Below the pieces are notes generated by a model. That model worked only from the letters and a program-made list of their open reading frames with translations, made no database searches and was not told the origin of the DNA. DNA of 64,000 nucleotides from JALYZC01 sp963725645 (GTDB lineage: Bacteria; Actinomycetota; Thermoleophilia; Solirubrobacterales; Solirubrobacteraceae): assembly GCA_963725645.1 (NCBI GenBank), contig CAVRZD010000006.1, forward strand, positions 1,674,001-1,738,000, read 5' to 3'. Made by a program: the position numbers and the translations under genes. This document shows, one piece after another, positions 52,163-60,498 of the stretch (position 1 is the first letter of the stretch; each line of letters begins with the position of its first letter).

Positions 52163-53104
52163 CTACAGCAGCCCGTTGGCCTGCAGGAACTTCTGGGCCA
52201 CCTCCGCGGGATTGTTCTTGTCCAGGTCCACGGCGGCGTTCATCTGCTGCATGGCCTGGACCGTCAGCTTCGCGCTGACGGCGTTGAGGATCTGCGAGAA
52301 CTCAGGCCCCTCGGCGTCGATCGTCTTCTTCGAGAAGATCGGTACCACGTTCTGGAAGCCGAAGATGTTCTTCGGGTCCTTCAGGATCGTGTAGGAGCCG
52401 CGCTGGAGCTGGCCGTCGGTCGTGAACACGTCCGCCACCTGGATCTGGCCGGCGTCGAGCGCCTTGTACTGCAGGCCGATGGCCAGCGGCTTGAAGTTCA
52501 CGTTCGTGATCCCGTACACCTGCTTCATCCCGACCAGGCCGGTGAACCGCGTCTTGAACTCCGGTGGCGCGCCGAGCGCGAAGCGGCCAACCCCCTTGAG
52601 ATCGGGCACCTGGGTCAGGTTGTGCTGCTGGGCGTACGCCGGCTTCGTCGCCAGCGCGTCCACGTCGGAGAACGGCGTCATGGGCAGCACCGTGTAGCCC
52701 CGCCCGTTCTCGAACTTCTTGACCGCGTCGAACGTCGCCTGCGGCGTCGGGTAGGACTTGTTGTCGTGTGCGATGGCGGTCAGGACGATTCCCGTGTACT
52801 CGGGGTAGCCGTTGATCTGCCCGCTCGTCAGCGCCTTGTCGATCAGCTCGGACGAGCCGATGTCGCTCTTGACGGTCACCGAGTAGCCCTTCGCCCGCAG
52901 CGCCTGGGCGTACAGCTGGCCCAGGACGAACTGCTCGGTGAAGTTCTTGTCGCCGATCGTCACCGCGGGCTTTCCGGCCCCGGGCTTGCCGCTCGGCGTG
53001 GTCGCGCTCGTGCTGCTCTTGCTGCTGCTGCCGCACGCGGCGACCACCACGGCCAGCGCCAGGGCCAGGCCGGCCGCGACGCCCTGCTTTGCCTTGCTGT
53101 GCAC
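52163..53104 (-). CDS. Osmoprotectant ABC transporter substrate-binding lipoprotein
   Basis: A 313-aa OpuAC-type binding protein with lipoprotein signal (VVVAACGSS). The start of the mature domain, VTIGDKNFTEQFVLGQLYAQAL, and YPEYTGIVLTAI, VPDLKGVGRFALGAPPEF and NVVPIFSKKTIDAEGPEF match OpuCC/ProX proteins for glycine betaine, choline or carnitine. GTG at 53104 has GGGGGA just upstream. It is the last gene of the importer operon; the paralogue at 55732 is the first. Confidence 0.9.
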   Translation of the reverse strand: MHSKAKQGVAAGLALALAVVVAACGSSSKSSTSATTPSGKPGAGKPAVTIGDKNFTEQFVLGQLYAQALRAKGYSVTVKSDIGSSELIDKALTSGQINGYPEYTGIVLTAIAHDNKSYPTPQATFDAVKKFENGRGYTVLPMTPFSDVDALATKPAYAQQHNLTQVPDLKGVGRFALGAPPEFKTRFTGLVGMKQVYGITNVNFKPLAIGLQYKALDAGQIQVADVFTTDGQLQRGSYTILKDPKNIFGFQNVVPIFSKKTIDAEGPEFSQILNAVSAKLTVQAMQQMNAAVDLDKNNPAEVAQKFLQANGLL

Positions 53105-53148
53105 GTATCCCCCTTCGTCGGGTTTCGCTCTCGGTTGTGCCTCGGAGG

Positions 53149-53883
53149 TCAATTGAGTTCGGTCCCGGGCACCGGCCGCCCCGCGACGACGGGCGCGGCG
53201 GCGCCCTCGTCGGGCGGCGGCGCGTCGGAGACCTCGGCGGCGCGGCGCAGCCCGCGCGGGGTGACCGCGCGTTGCAGCGCGCCGAACGCCGCGTCGACGA
53301 GCAGGGCGAGGGCGGCGACCCAGATCGCCGCCGCGATCACGCCCGCCAGCTTGTAGCTCGCCTGGTTGACGATGATGTCGCCGAGCCCGCCGCCGCCGGC
53401 GATCGCGGCCAGCGTCGCGGTCGCCACGACGTAGACCGCCGACGTGCGGATGCCCGCGAACACGAGCGGCAGGCTGATCGGGAGCTCGACTCGCGTGAAC
53501 ACCTGCCACGGGCGCATTCCCATGCCCTCGGCGGCCTGGACCATGTCGCGGTCCACCTGGTCGATCCCGAGGTAGGCGTTCGTGAGGATCGGCGGGACCG
53601 CGAGCACGACTAGCGCGAACATCACGTTGATGAAGCCGATGCCCAGGATCCCGAGCCCGATCGCGATGATGGCCAGGCTGGGGAGCGCGCGGCCGACGTT
53701 GGCCGCGTTGATCGCGAGGAACGAGCCCCGGTGCAGGTGTCCGAGCCACAGCCCGATCGGCAGCGCGATCACCAGCGACACGCCGATCGCCGCGCCGCTG
53801 AGCTCGAGGTGCTCGACCGTCTTGGTCAGCAGCAGGTCGACGTTGTCCGCCATGAACTTGAACGCGTTGACGAAGTCGTTCAC
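53149..53883 (-). CDS. Osmoprotectant ABC transporter permease
   Basis: A 244-aa inner-membrane permease of the OpuCB/OpuCD type with about six helices. The coupling motif is EGMGMRPWQVFTRVELPISLPLVFAGIRTS. VGRALPSLAIIAIGLGI and AGGGGLGDIIV are typical. The C-terminal 30 residues form a Pro/Ala-rich tail. GTG at 53883 overlaps the stop of the partner permease (GTGA). Confidence 0.9.
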   Translation of the reverse strand: MNDFVNAFKFMADNVDLLLTKTVEHLELSGAAIGVSLVIALPIGLWLGHLHRGSFLAINAANVGRALPSLAIIAIGLGILGIGFINVMFALVVLAVPPILTNAYLGIDQVDRDMVQAAEGMGMRPWQVFTRVELPISLPLVFAGIRTSAVYVVATATLAAIAGGGGLGDIIVNQASYKLAGVIAAAIWVAALALLVDAAFGALQRAVTPRGLRRAAEVSDAPPPDEGAAAPVVAGRPVPGTELN

Positions 53884-54617
53884 CCGCGGCCTCCCGACCG
53901 CGCCCATGGGGTGACGAGGCGTTGCACGCCCACCAGCAGCGCGTCGGCCACCAGGGCAAGCAGCACGGCGAGGGCCCCGGCGGCGATGAACTCGGTGTTG
54001 AAGCTCGACTGGAGCGCGGAGAAGATCGGCGCCCCGAGGCCCTCGTCGACGACGAAGGCCGCAACCGTCGCGAGGCTGATGATCGTGACCGTTGCCACGC
54101 GCACGCCGGCGATGATCGCCGGCACCGCGAGCGGCACCTCGATCCGCCACAGCATCTGACGGCGCGTGAAGCCCATGCCGCGAGCGGCCTCCCGCGAGTC
54201 CTGCGGCACCTCGCGCAGCCCGGTGAGCGTGTTGCGGAACAGGATCAGCAGCGTGTAGGAGACGAGCGCGACCTCGACAGTCAGCTCGGTGAGCCCGGTG
54301 ATCGGGACCAGCAGCTGGAACAGCGCGAGGCTGGGGATTGTGTAGAGCACGCCGGCGAACACCGTGAAGGGACGCTCGAACCACCCGCGCTCATAGGCCA
54401 AGATCGCGCAGGCGATCGCGATCGCGAACCCGACCACGACCGCGATCAGCGTGAGCTTGATGTGGTCGAGCAGCGCCGGCTGGAAGACGTCGTCCCAGTG
54501 GTCGGAGAACCAGCCCCAGCAGAACGTGCGGTTCTGGCGGACGCAATCGTCCGCGTGGCCGAACTTCGGGATCACCGTCTGCGCGGTGACGAGGCTGTGC
54601 AGGACCGAGGCGGTCAC
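53880..54617 (-). CDS. Osmoprotectant ABC transporter permease
   Basis: A 245-aa permease paralogous to the next one. An N-terminal periplasmic-looking stretch with two Cys (DDCVRQNRTFCWGWFSDHWDDVF) precedes the first helix. The coupling loop is ARGMGFTRRQMLWRIEVPLAVPAIIAGVRVA. GTG at 54617 overlaps the ATPase stop by 4 nt. The two permeases form the heterodimeric channel. Confidence 0.9.
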   Translation of the reverse strand: MTASVLHSLVTAQTVIPKFGHADDCVRQNRTFCWGWFSDHWDDVFQPALLDHIKLTLIAVVVGFAIAIACAILAYERGWFERPFTVFAGVLYTIPSLALFQLLVPITGLTELTVEVALVSYTLLILFRNTLTGLREVPQDSREAARGMGFTRRQMLWRIEVPLAVPAIIAGVRVATVTIISLATVAAFVVDEGLGAPIFSALQSSFNTEFIAAGALAVLLALVADALLVGVQRLVTPWARSGGRG

Positions 54618-55654
54618 GCGCTCGCCGCCGGGCGGCGCCCACCTCCGTTGGACAATGTGGCCGACACCATGTCGACGGTGACCGTGCCGACTGGGCGCCC
54701 GTCGGCGTCGAGCACCATCAGCGGCCGACCGCCGTTGGTGAGCATCAGCGAAAGCGCATCGCGCAGGGACGTGGTCTCCGATGCCGTCCGCGCGCCGTCG
54801 GACCCTCCGACACCGCCGCCGGGCGGCGGTGGCTCGAGCTCGAGGTCGGTCAGCCGGGTCAGCGACAGGCGCTTGAGCCCGCGGTCGGCGCCGACGAACG
54901 AGGCGACGAAGGCGTCGGACGGCGAGGCCAGGATCTCGTCGGGCGTCGCGTACTGGGCCAGCACGCCGCCCTGGCGCAGGATCGCGATGCGGTCGCCCAT
55001 CTTGATCGCCTCGTCGATGTCGTGCGTGACGAATATGACTGTCTTTTGAATTTCCCGGTGCAGGCGCAGGAACTCGTTCTGCAGGCGGTCGCGCGTGATC
55101 GGATCGATCGCCCCGAAGGGCTCATCCATGAGCATCAGCGGCGGATCCGCGGCCATCGCCCGGGCCAGCCCGACGCGCTGACGCTGGCCGCCGGACAACT
55201 CGGCTGGGTAGCGCCCGCGGTCCTGCTCGGGGTCGAGCCCGACGAGCTCGAGCAGCTCGTCGACGCGGCGCGAGATCCGTGCCCGGTCCCACCCCAGCAG
55301 TCGCGGAACCGTGGCGATGTTGTCGGCCACGTGCATGTGCGGGAACAGGCCCACCTGCTGAATCACGTAGCCGATCCCCCGCCGCAGCTGCGTAAGCTCC
55401 ATGCCGCGGACGGAATCGCCGTCGATCGTGATGTCGCCCTCGGTGATGTCGATCAGGCGGTTGACCATCTTCATCGCCGTGGTCTTGCCGCCGCCCGACG
55501 GGCCGACGAGCACGCAGATCTCGCCAGCGGGCACGACCAGGGACAGGGAGCTCACCGCCGGCGTGTCACGTCCGGGATAGCGCTTCGTGACGCTGTCGAA
55601 GACGAGTTCGGCGGCGCTTCCGTCGCCACCCGCGGACGCGTCAGAAGAGGCCAT
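54614..55654 (-). CDS. Osmoprotectant ABC transporter ATPase
   Basis: A 346-aa ATPase of the OpuCA/ProV type. Walker A VGPSGGGKTTAM, Q-loop VIQQVGLFPHM, signature LSGGQRQRVG, Walker B LMLMDEPFGAID and VTHDIDEAI are all intact. A single CBS-like segment follows at the C-terminus (TSLRDALSLMLTNGGRPLMVLDADGRPVGTVT), the usual place for ionic-strength sensing. GATACT (reverse, 55674-55669) lies 14 nt upstream of ATG 55654. Confidence 0.92.
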   Translation of the reverse strand: MASSDASAGGDGSAAELVFDSVTKRYPGRDTPAVSSLSLVVPAGEICVLVGPSGGGKTTAMKMVNRLIDITEGDITIDGDSVRGMELTQLRRGIGYVIQQVGLFPHMHVADNIATVPRLLGWDRARISRRVDELLELVGLDPEQDRGRYPAELSGGQRQRVGLARAMAADPPLMLMDEPFGAIDPITRDRLQNEFLRLHREIQKTVIFVTHDIDEAIKMGDRIAILRQGGVLAQYATPDEILASPSDAFVASFVGADRGLKRLSLTRLTDLELEPPPPGGGVGGSDGARTASETTSLRDALSLMLTNGGRPLMVLDADGRPVGTVTVDMVSATLSNGGGRRPAASA

Positions 55655-55731
55655 GAGTCGCCGGCCGGAGTATCGTGGTGACGGGCACGAGAGGGCGCTC
55701 CCTGCGCTCGGCGCCACCCTAGCATCCGGCG

Positions 55732-56661
55732 CTACGTCAGCCGGGCCGCCCGCAGGAAGTCCCGCGCGACGTCGGCCGGGCTGCGCTTGTCCACCTCGAC
55801 CGCCGCGTTCATCCGGCGCATCGCGGCAGTCGTGAGCTTCGCGCTGACCGCGTCGAGCGTCCGGGTGAAGGCGGGCCCCTCGGCGGCGATCACCGCGCGG
55901 GAGAACACCGGCACGACGTTCTGCACGCCGAAGACCCGCCGCGGGTCGGCCAGCACCGCGTACCGGCCGCTCCGCAGGGCCGGGTCGGTCGTGACCACCG
56001 CGGCGACCTGCACGCGCCCGCGATCGAGCGCGGCGTACTGCGCCCCGAGGCTGAGCGGGACGAACCGCACTCCGGCGATCCCGTACGCGCGTCGCACCGC
56101 GGGCAGCCCCGCGGCGCGGACGTCGAAGTCCGGGGCTCCCCCGAGCGCGAAGCGACCGACCCGCGCGAGCCCGCCGACGTCGTCGAGGCCGTGCGCGCGC
56201 GCGTACGCGGCCGTGGTGGCGAGCGCGTCGGCGCGCTCGAACGGCGTGGCCGCCAGCGCGACGAACCCGCGCCGGGCCTCGAACGCGCGCACGGCGCGGT
56301 AGGCCGCGCCGGCGTTCGACGGCGGGCGGGGGTCGTGCGCGAGGCTGTCGAGGATCGCGCCCACGTACTCGGGGTAGCCGTCGATCTGACCGTCCACCAG
56401 CGCACGGTCGGCCGCCACGCGATTCGGCAGGTCCTGCTTGAGGCGGACCTGGAAGCCCCGCGCGCGCAGCGCGTGCGCGTACAGCTGGCCGAGGATCCGC
56501 TGCTCGGTGAAGTCCTGGCTGCCGATCACGACCGGCGGATGCCCGACCCCCGGCCCGCTGGGCGCCGTCTTGCTCGAGCCGCCGCCGCAGCCGGCAGCGA
56601 GCGCCGCCGCCGCCAGGCCGGCCGCGAGCGCGGCGATCGGTGGGTGCATCCGCGCCGGCAC
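55732..56661 (-). CDS. Second osmoprotectant substrate-binding lipoprotein
   Basis: A 309-aa OpuAC-type protein with lipobox ALAAGCGGG, then VVIGSQDFTEQRILGQLYAHAL, GYPEYVGAIL, VGRFALGGAPDF and NVVPVFSRAVIAAEGPAF. It is clearly paralogous to the protein at 52163 but more Ala/Arg-rich. I chose GTG at 56661 because TAGGGT (reverse, 56675-56670) lies 8 nt upstream. ATG at 56649 is the alternative. It is probably transcribed ahead of the ATPase gene. Confidence 0.88.
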   Translation of the reverse strand: MPARMHPPIAALAAGLAAAALAAGCGGGSSKTAPSGPGVGHPPVVIGSQDFTEQRILGQLYAHALRARGFQVRLKQDLPNRVAADRALVDGQIDGYPEYVGAILDSLAHDPRPPSNAGAAYRAVRAFEARRGFVALAATPFERADALATTAAYARAHGLDDVGGLARVGRFALGGAPDFDVRAAGLPAVRRAYGIAGVRFVPLSLGAQYAALDRGRVQVAAVVTTDPALRSGRYAVLADPRRVFGVQNVVPVFSRAVIAAEGPAFTRTLDAVSAKLTTAAMRRMNAAVEVDKRSPADVARDFLRAARLT

Positions 56662-56689
56662 GAGGCGGCACCCTAGTGGAGTGCCCGGG

Positions 56690-58657
56690 TCAGCCGGCGT
56701 CGGCGCCGGCGGCCTGCAGCCCGTCGTTCGCGAACGGCGCGCAGTTGAGGTCGGCGTCGCGCAGCGACGTGCCCCGGCCGAAGACCTCGCCCGCGCCGCG
56801 CAGCAGCGAGCAGCGCACGCGCTCGCCCATCGTGTGAGAGACGTTGAAGGCGTAGTTGTCGTTGTCGACCGGGCTGAGCTCGTCGCCACGCTCGTTGAAG
56901 AACGTCCGCCGGATCGGCTCCGGGTAGGCGGCGTACGGCGCGATCAGGTACCCGAGCTGGTCGTCGGCGAGCCCGGCGGTCATGTACCCGCGCATCCCGG
57001 GCGCCTGGGCGCGGACGGCGAGCGCGATCTGCGGGTAGGCCTCGCCGGGGATGACGGAGAGCAGCACGTCGCCGATCCGCAGGCTCCCGGTCGTCGTCCC
57101 GATGACGACGCCGGTGAGCCACGGCGGCGTGAGCGAGCGGTTCAGCGGGGCGCCGGCGGCCTGCCCGGCGTAAACGAGGCCCAGCAGCAGCGGGCTCGAG
57201 GCGAGGTCCTGGATCAGGTAGGAGCGTGCGTCGACGACGGGAGCGCCGCTCAGCGGTGCCGCCGCGCGGGCCGCCGCGGCGGCGCGGTCGACCACGCGCC
57301 GGGCGTAGTCGTCCAGCTTGCAGAGCTGGAGGGCGTCCCCGGTGGCCGCGTGCGAGCAGCCGCGGTCGGCGGGCTGGGTGCGCCCGAGCGTCGCGACGAC
57401 CGTCATCGCGTCGCCGCCGAAGCGCTGCTCGAGCATGGGGTTGGCCGCCTGCGGCCAGTCGCCCGAGATCTTCGTGTTGTCGGATCCGAGCACGGTCGCG
57501 TGCGAGGAGAAGTCGATCATCGTGGCGAGGGGCTGGCCGTTGTCGTCCCGGGCCTGGAGGACGCGGACATCGGAGTCCATGACCTTGTTCGCGGCGTCGT
57601 AGTCGAACTGGTTGGACTGCAGGTCGCGGCCGTCGACCGCGCCGTAGTAGAGCGTGCCCGGCCGGCGGTTGCGGTAGGCGGCCAGGATCGCGTCGACCGT
57701 GCGGTCGAACATGAGCTTGCGGTACGCCTCGGGCACGCCTCCCCACACGCCCATGGGATCGGCGCCGCTGTGGCTGTGGTCGGACTGGACCACGACGTTC
57801 GAGGCGCCGAGTGCGCCGCCGGTCCGCGCCGCCACCGTGCGGCGGATGTCCACCAGTCCGTACTTGTCGTCGCGGTTCGCCGCGAACCAGCCCTGGACCT
57901 CGATGTCGGCGATCGCGACCGTGCGTCCGCCCCCGGTGATCGCGATCGCCCGCACGCTGGGACCGGATCCGAGGATGCCGGTGGCCGCGCGGCCGCGCGG
58001 CAGCGCGCCCGTCGGGTGGGGCGCCGCCGGCGGGACTCCCGAGCCGAGGCCGTAGCCGCCGAGGTAGACCGGCTGGCCCCCGTACGTACCGTTGGTGTCG
58101 GGATCGATCGATCGCGTGGCGATGCCGACGCTGTAGCGCAGTCCGGCCGCGCCGTTCCCGGCGACGATGACCTGTCCGTCGCGGCAGCCGAAGCGCACCG
58201 GCGGGAAGGAGATGCCGGCCCTCCGCGTCTTGAGCCCGCGCGCCGGCGCCGGTGCGCCGCGCTGGAGCAGCCGCGAACGCGACAGGGCGACGATCCGTGC
58301 CGTGCGACAGTCGCCCAGCACCCTGCGGCCCGTCGGCGTCAGCGCCAGCTTCACCGTGCGACGGCCGGCGTGCGTGAACCGGAACGTCCGGGCGCGCACG
58401 AGCGCGCGGCCCGGGCGGCGGCGCGCGGCCGCGCTGCCCACCCGCACGTCGGCACTGACCCGCACGGTCACGGGCCGGCTGGCCCACAGCCGCACGCGGA
58501 AGGCCCGGGCGCGCAGGATCGCCAACCGCCCGTCGCGCACGATGTCGGCGCGCACGTAGGACGGCGCGGCGCGCACGCCGGCCTGCGCCTCCCCCGCTGC
58601 GCCCGCCGCCGCTCCCACGACGACCAGCGCCACGGCCACACCCCTGCGACTCCTCAT
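56690..58657 (-). CDS. Secreted neutral ceramidase-like hydrolase
   Basis: A 655-aa protein with a signal peptide (to about AQAG, residue 27), then a ~110-residue beta domain and a large domain resembling neutral/non-lysosomal ceramidases: IADIEVQGW, VVQSDHSHSGADPMGVWGG (metal His pair as in NHTHSG of ceramidase), FSSHATVLGSDNTKISGDWP and VIPGEAYPQIAL. Ceramidases split N-acyl-sphingosines. Actinobacteria rarely make these, so the true substrate may be another amide lipid. AATAGT (reverse, 58672-58667) lies 9 nt before ATG 58657, with a palindrome just upstream of it. Confidence 0.7.
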   Translation of the reverse strand: MRSRRGVAVALVVVGAAAGAAGEAQAGVRAAPSYVRADIVRDGRLAILRARAFRVRLWASRPVTVRVSADVRVGSAAARRRPGRALVRARTFRFTHAGRRTVKLALTPTGRRVLGDCRTARIVALSRSRLLQRGAPAPARGLKTRRAGISFPPVRFGCRDGQVIVAGNGAAGLRYSVGIATRSIDPDTNGTYGGQPVYLGGYGLGSGVPPAAPHPTGALPRGRAATGILGSGPSVRAIAITGGGRTVAIADIEVQGWFAANRDDKYGLVDIRRTVAARTGGALGASNVVVQSDHSHSGADPMGVWGGVPEAYRKLMFDRTVDAILAAYRNRRPGTLYYGAVDGRDLQSNQFDYDAANKVMDSDVRVLQARDDNGQPLATMIDFSSHATVLGSDNTKISGDWPQAANPMLEQRFGGDAMTVVATLGRTQPADRGCSHAATGDALQLCKLDDYARRVVDRAAAAARAAAPLSGAPVVDARSYLIQDLASSPLLLGLVYAGQAAGAPLNRSLTPPWLTGVVIGTTTGSLRIGDVLLSVIPGEAYPQIALAVRAQAPGMRGYMTAGLADDQLGYLIAPYAAYPEPIRRTFFNERGDELSPVDNDNYAFNVSHTMGERVRCSLLRGAGEVFGRGTSLRDADLNCAPFANDGLQAAGADAG

Positions 58658-58674
58658 GGCCGCCGGACTATTGC

Positions 58675-58688
58675 AAACGCGGGCGTTT
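58675..58688. promoter_or_regulatory. Inverted repeat AAACGC-GG-GCGTTT
   Basis: Perfect 6-bp arms around GG, just upstream of the ceramidase-like gene's -10 (58672-58667) and inside the gap before dut. The shape resembles LacI-family operators. It lies where a -35-blocking repressor would bind. Confidence 0.4.
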
Positions 58689-58699
58689 ACTCGCGCCGC

Positions 58700-59131
58700 T
58701 CAGTCGCCGGTCGAGCCGAAGCCGCCCTCGCCGCGGGTGGTCTCGGCCAGCTCCGCGACCTCGACGATGTCGGGCGCCTCGACCCGCACGACGAGCAGCT
58801 GCGCGATCCGGTCGCCGGCCTTGTAGCGGAAGTCCTCGCGCGCATCGGTGTTGATCAGCAGCACGCGCACCTCGCCCCGGTAGCCCTGGTCGATCAGCCC
58901 GGGCGCGTTGACCAGCGAGATGCCGTGGCGCGCGGCCAGCCCGGACCGCGGCAGGACCAGGCCGGCGTGGCGCTCGGGAAGCTCCATCGCGATGCCGGTC
59001 GCGACGGCGGCGCGCTCGCCCGCCGCGATCGTCCCACCGTCGAGCGCGTAGAGGTCGAAGCCGGCGTCACCGGCATGGACCCGCGTCGGCAGGCACGCGC
59101 GCGGCGTCAGGCGCCGGATCGCCAGCCTCAT
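58700..59131 (-). CDS. dut: dUTP diphosphatase
   Basis: A 143-aa trimeric dUTPase that keeps uracil out of DNA and supplies dUMP. All five motifs are visible: DAGFDLYALD, PRSGLAARHG, GLIDQGYRGEV, DRIAQLLVV, and the C-terminal GEGGFGSTG arm. ATG at 59131 overlaps the hflX stop (ATGA), so dut is the second gene of that operon. Confidence 0.95.
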   Translation of the reverse strand: MRLAIRRLTPRACLPTRVHAGDAGFDLYALDGGTIAAGERAAVATGIAMELPERHAGLVLPRSGLAARHGISLVNAPGLIDQGYRGEVRVLLINTDAREDFRYKAGDRIAQLLVVRVEAPDIVEVAELAETTRGEGGFGSTGD

Positions 59132-60465
59132 GCGCGACCGTTGACCGCGAAGCGCTCGAAGCGCGCAGCGGCGGTGGCCGGCAGACGGGCGGTCACGTGC
59201 ACGCCCTCGGCGGTGTCCTCGCGCTCCAGGTCCGCCGCGAGGTCGTGCAGCTCGGCCAGGCGCCCGCCCTCGCCGTAGGGCAGGAGCAGTTCGACCGGGC
59301 GCAGGCCGCGGCGAAACTCCCGTTCGACGCCCTCGGCCAGGGCCTCGAGCCCCTCCCCGGTCTCGGCGGAGAGCAACAGGCCGTCGGGGTGGCGGAAGCC
59401 CAGCTCGCGCCGGTGGTCGGCGTCGATCAGGTCGACCTTGTTGAGGGCGAGCAGCCGCGGCGCGCCGCCGGCGCCGATCTCCTCGAGCACGTCCTCGACC
59501 GCCCGCACCATCTCCAGCAGCTCCTCCTCGGGCACAGACGCGTCGACGACGTGCACGACGAGGTCGGCCAGCCGCGTCTCCTCCAGCGTGGCGCCGAAGG
59601 CGTCGACCAGCTGGTGGGGAAGCTTGCGGATGAAGCCGACGGTGTCGGTGACGAGGATCGGGCGCCCGCCGATGCGGACGGTGCGCGTGGTCGGGTCGAG
59701 CGTGTGGAACAGCCGGTCGCGCACGCCCACGGCACCGCCGCCCGCGCCGCCGAGCTCGTCGGTGAGCGCGTTGAGCAGCGTGGACTTGCCGGCGTTGGTG
59801 TAGCCGGCCAGAGCGACCCGCGGCAGTGCCGCGCGCTCGCGCTCGGCGCGCATCACGCCGCGGCTGGAGCGGACCCCGGCGAGCTTGCGCCGCAGCGCGG
59901 CGATGCGGTCGCGCGCCAGGCGGCGGTCCGTCTCGATCTGGGTCTCCCCCGGGCCGCGCGTGCCGATCCCGCCGTCGATGCGCCCCGCGCCGAGCCGCTC
60001 GAGGTGGGTCCACAGGCCGCGCATGCGCGCGAGGTTGTACTCCAGCTGGGCGAGCTCGACCTGCAGCTTGCCCTCGGCCGTGTGGGCGTGGCCGGCGAAG
60101 ATGTCGAGGATCACGGCCGTGCGGTCGATGACCGGCAGCCCGAGCGCCTCCTCGAGGTTGCGCTCCTGACGCGGGGTCAGCTCGTCGTCGCAGGCGATCA
60201 GGTTCGCGTCCGCCTCGGCCAGCTGCGGCCTGAGCTCCTCGAGCTTGCCGCGCCCGAGGTAGGTGTTCGGGTGCGGCATGTCGCGGTGCTGGACCACCTG
60301 CCCGACGGCGGCGACGCCGGCGGTGCGCAGGAGCTCGCGCAGCTCGGCGAGATCCTCGCCCTCCGGCGCGACGGCGACACAGAAGGCCCGCTGCTTCGCG
60401 CGCCCGGGGCGCTCATCGGCGCCATGGCGCGACTGCGTGCTGCGTCCGTTGCGACTGCGGTTCAC
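59128..60465 (-). CDS. hflX: GTPase HflX
   Basis: A 445-aa ribosome-associated GTPase that splits stalled ribosomes. The N-terminal HflX domain has HPNTYLGRGKLEEL and VIDRTAVILDIF; the middle helices include GIGTRGPGETQIETDRR; the G domain has GYTNAGKSTLLNAL (G1), DTVGFIRKLPHQLV (G3) and LNKVDLID (G4). The frame opens with TTG at 60474, but that codon lies in the -10 hexamer TACACT (reverse, 60479-60474). GTG at 60465, 8 nt downstream, is the better start. Confidence 0.95.
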   Translation of the reverse strand: MNRSRNGRSTQSRHGADERPGRAKQRAFCVAVAPEGEDLAELRELLRTAGVAAVGQVVQHRDMPHPNTYLGRGKLEELRPQLAEADANLIACDDELTPRQERNLEEALGLPVIDRTAVILDIFAGHAHTAEGKLQVELAQLEYNLARMRGLWTHLERLGAGRIDGGIGTRGPGETQIETDRRLARDRIAALRRKLAGVRSSRGVMRAERERAALPRVALAGYTNAGKSTLLNALTDELGGAGGGAVGVRDRLFHTLDPTTRTVRIGGRPILVTDTVGFIRKLPHQLVDAFGATLEETRLADLVVHVVDASVPEEELLEMVRAVEDVLEEIGAGGAPRLLALNKVDLIDADHRRELGFRHPDGLLLSAETGEGLEALAEGVEREFRRGLRPVELLLPYGEGGRLAELHDLAADLEREDTAEGVHVTARLPATAAARFERFAVNGRA

Positions 60466-60498
60466 TCGCGGCAAGTGTAGGCGGCGGAGCGCGTGCCG

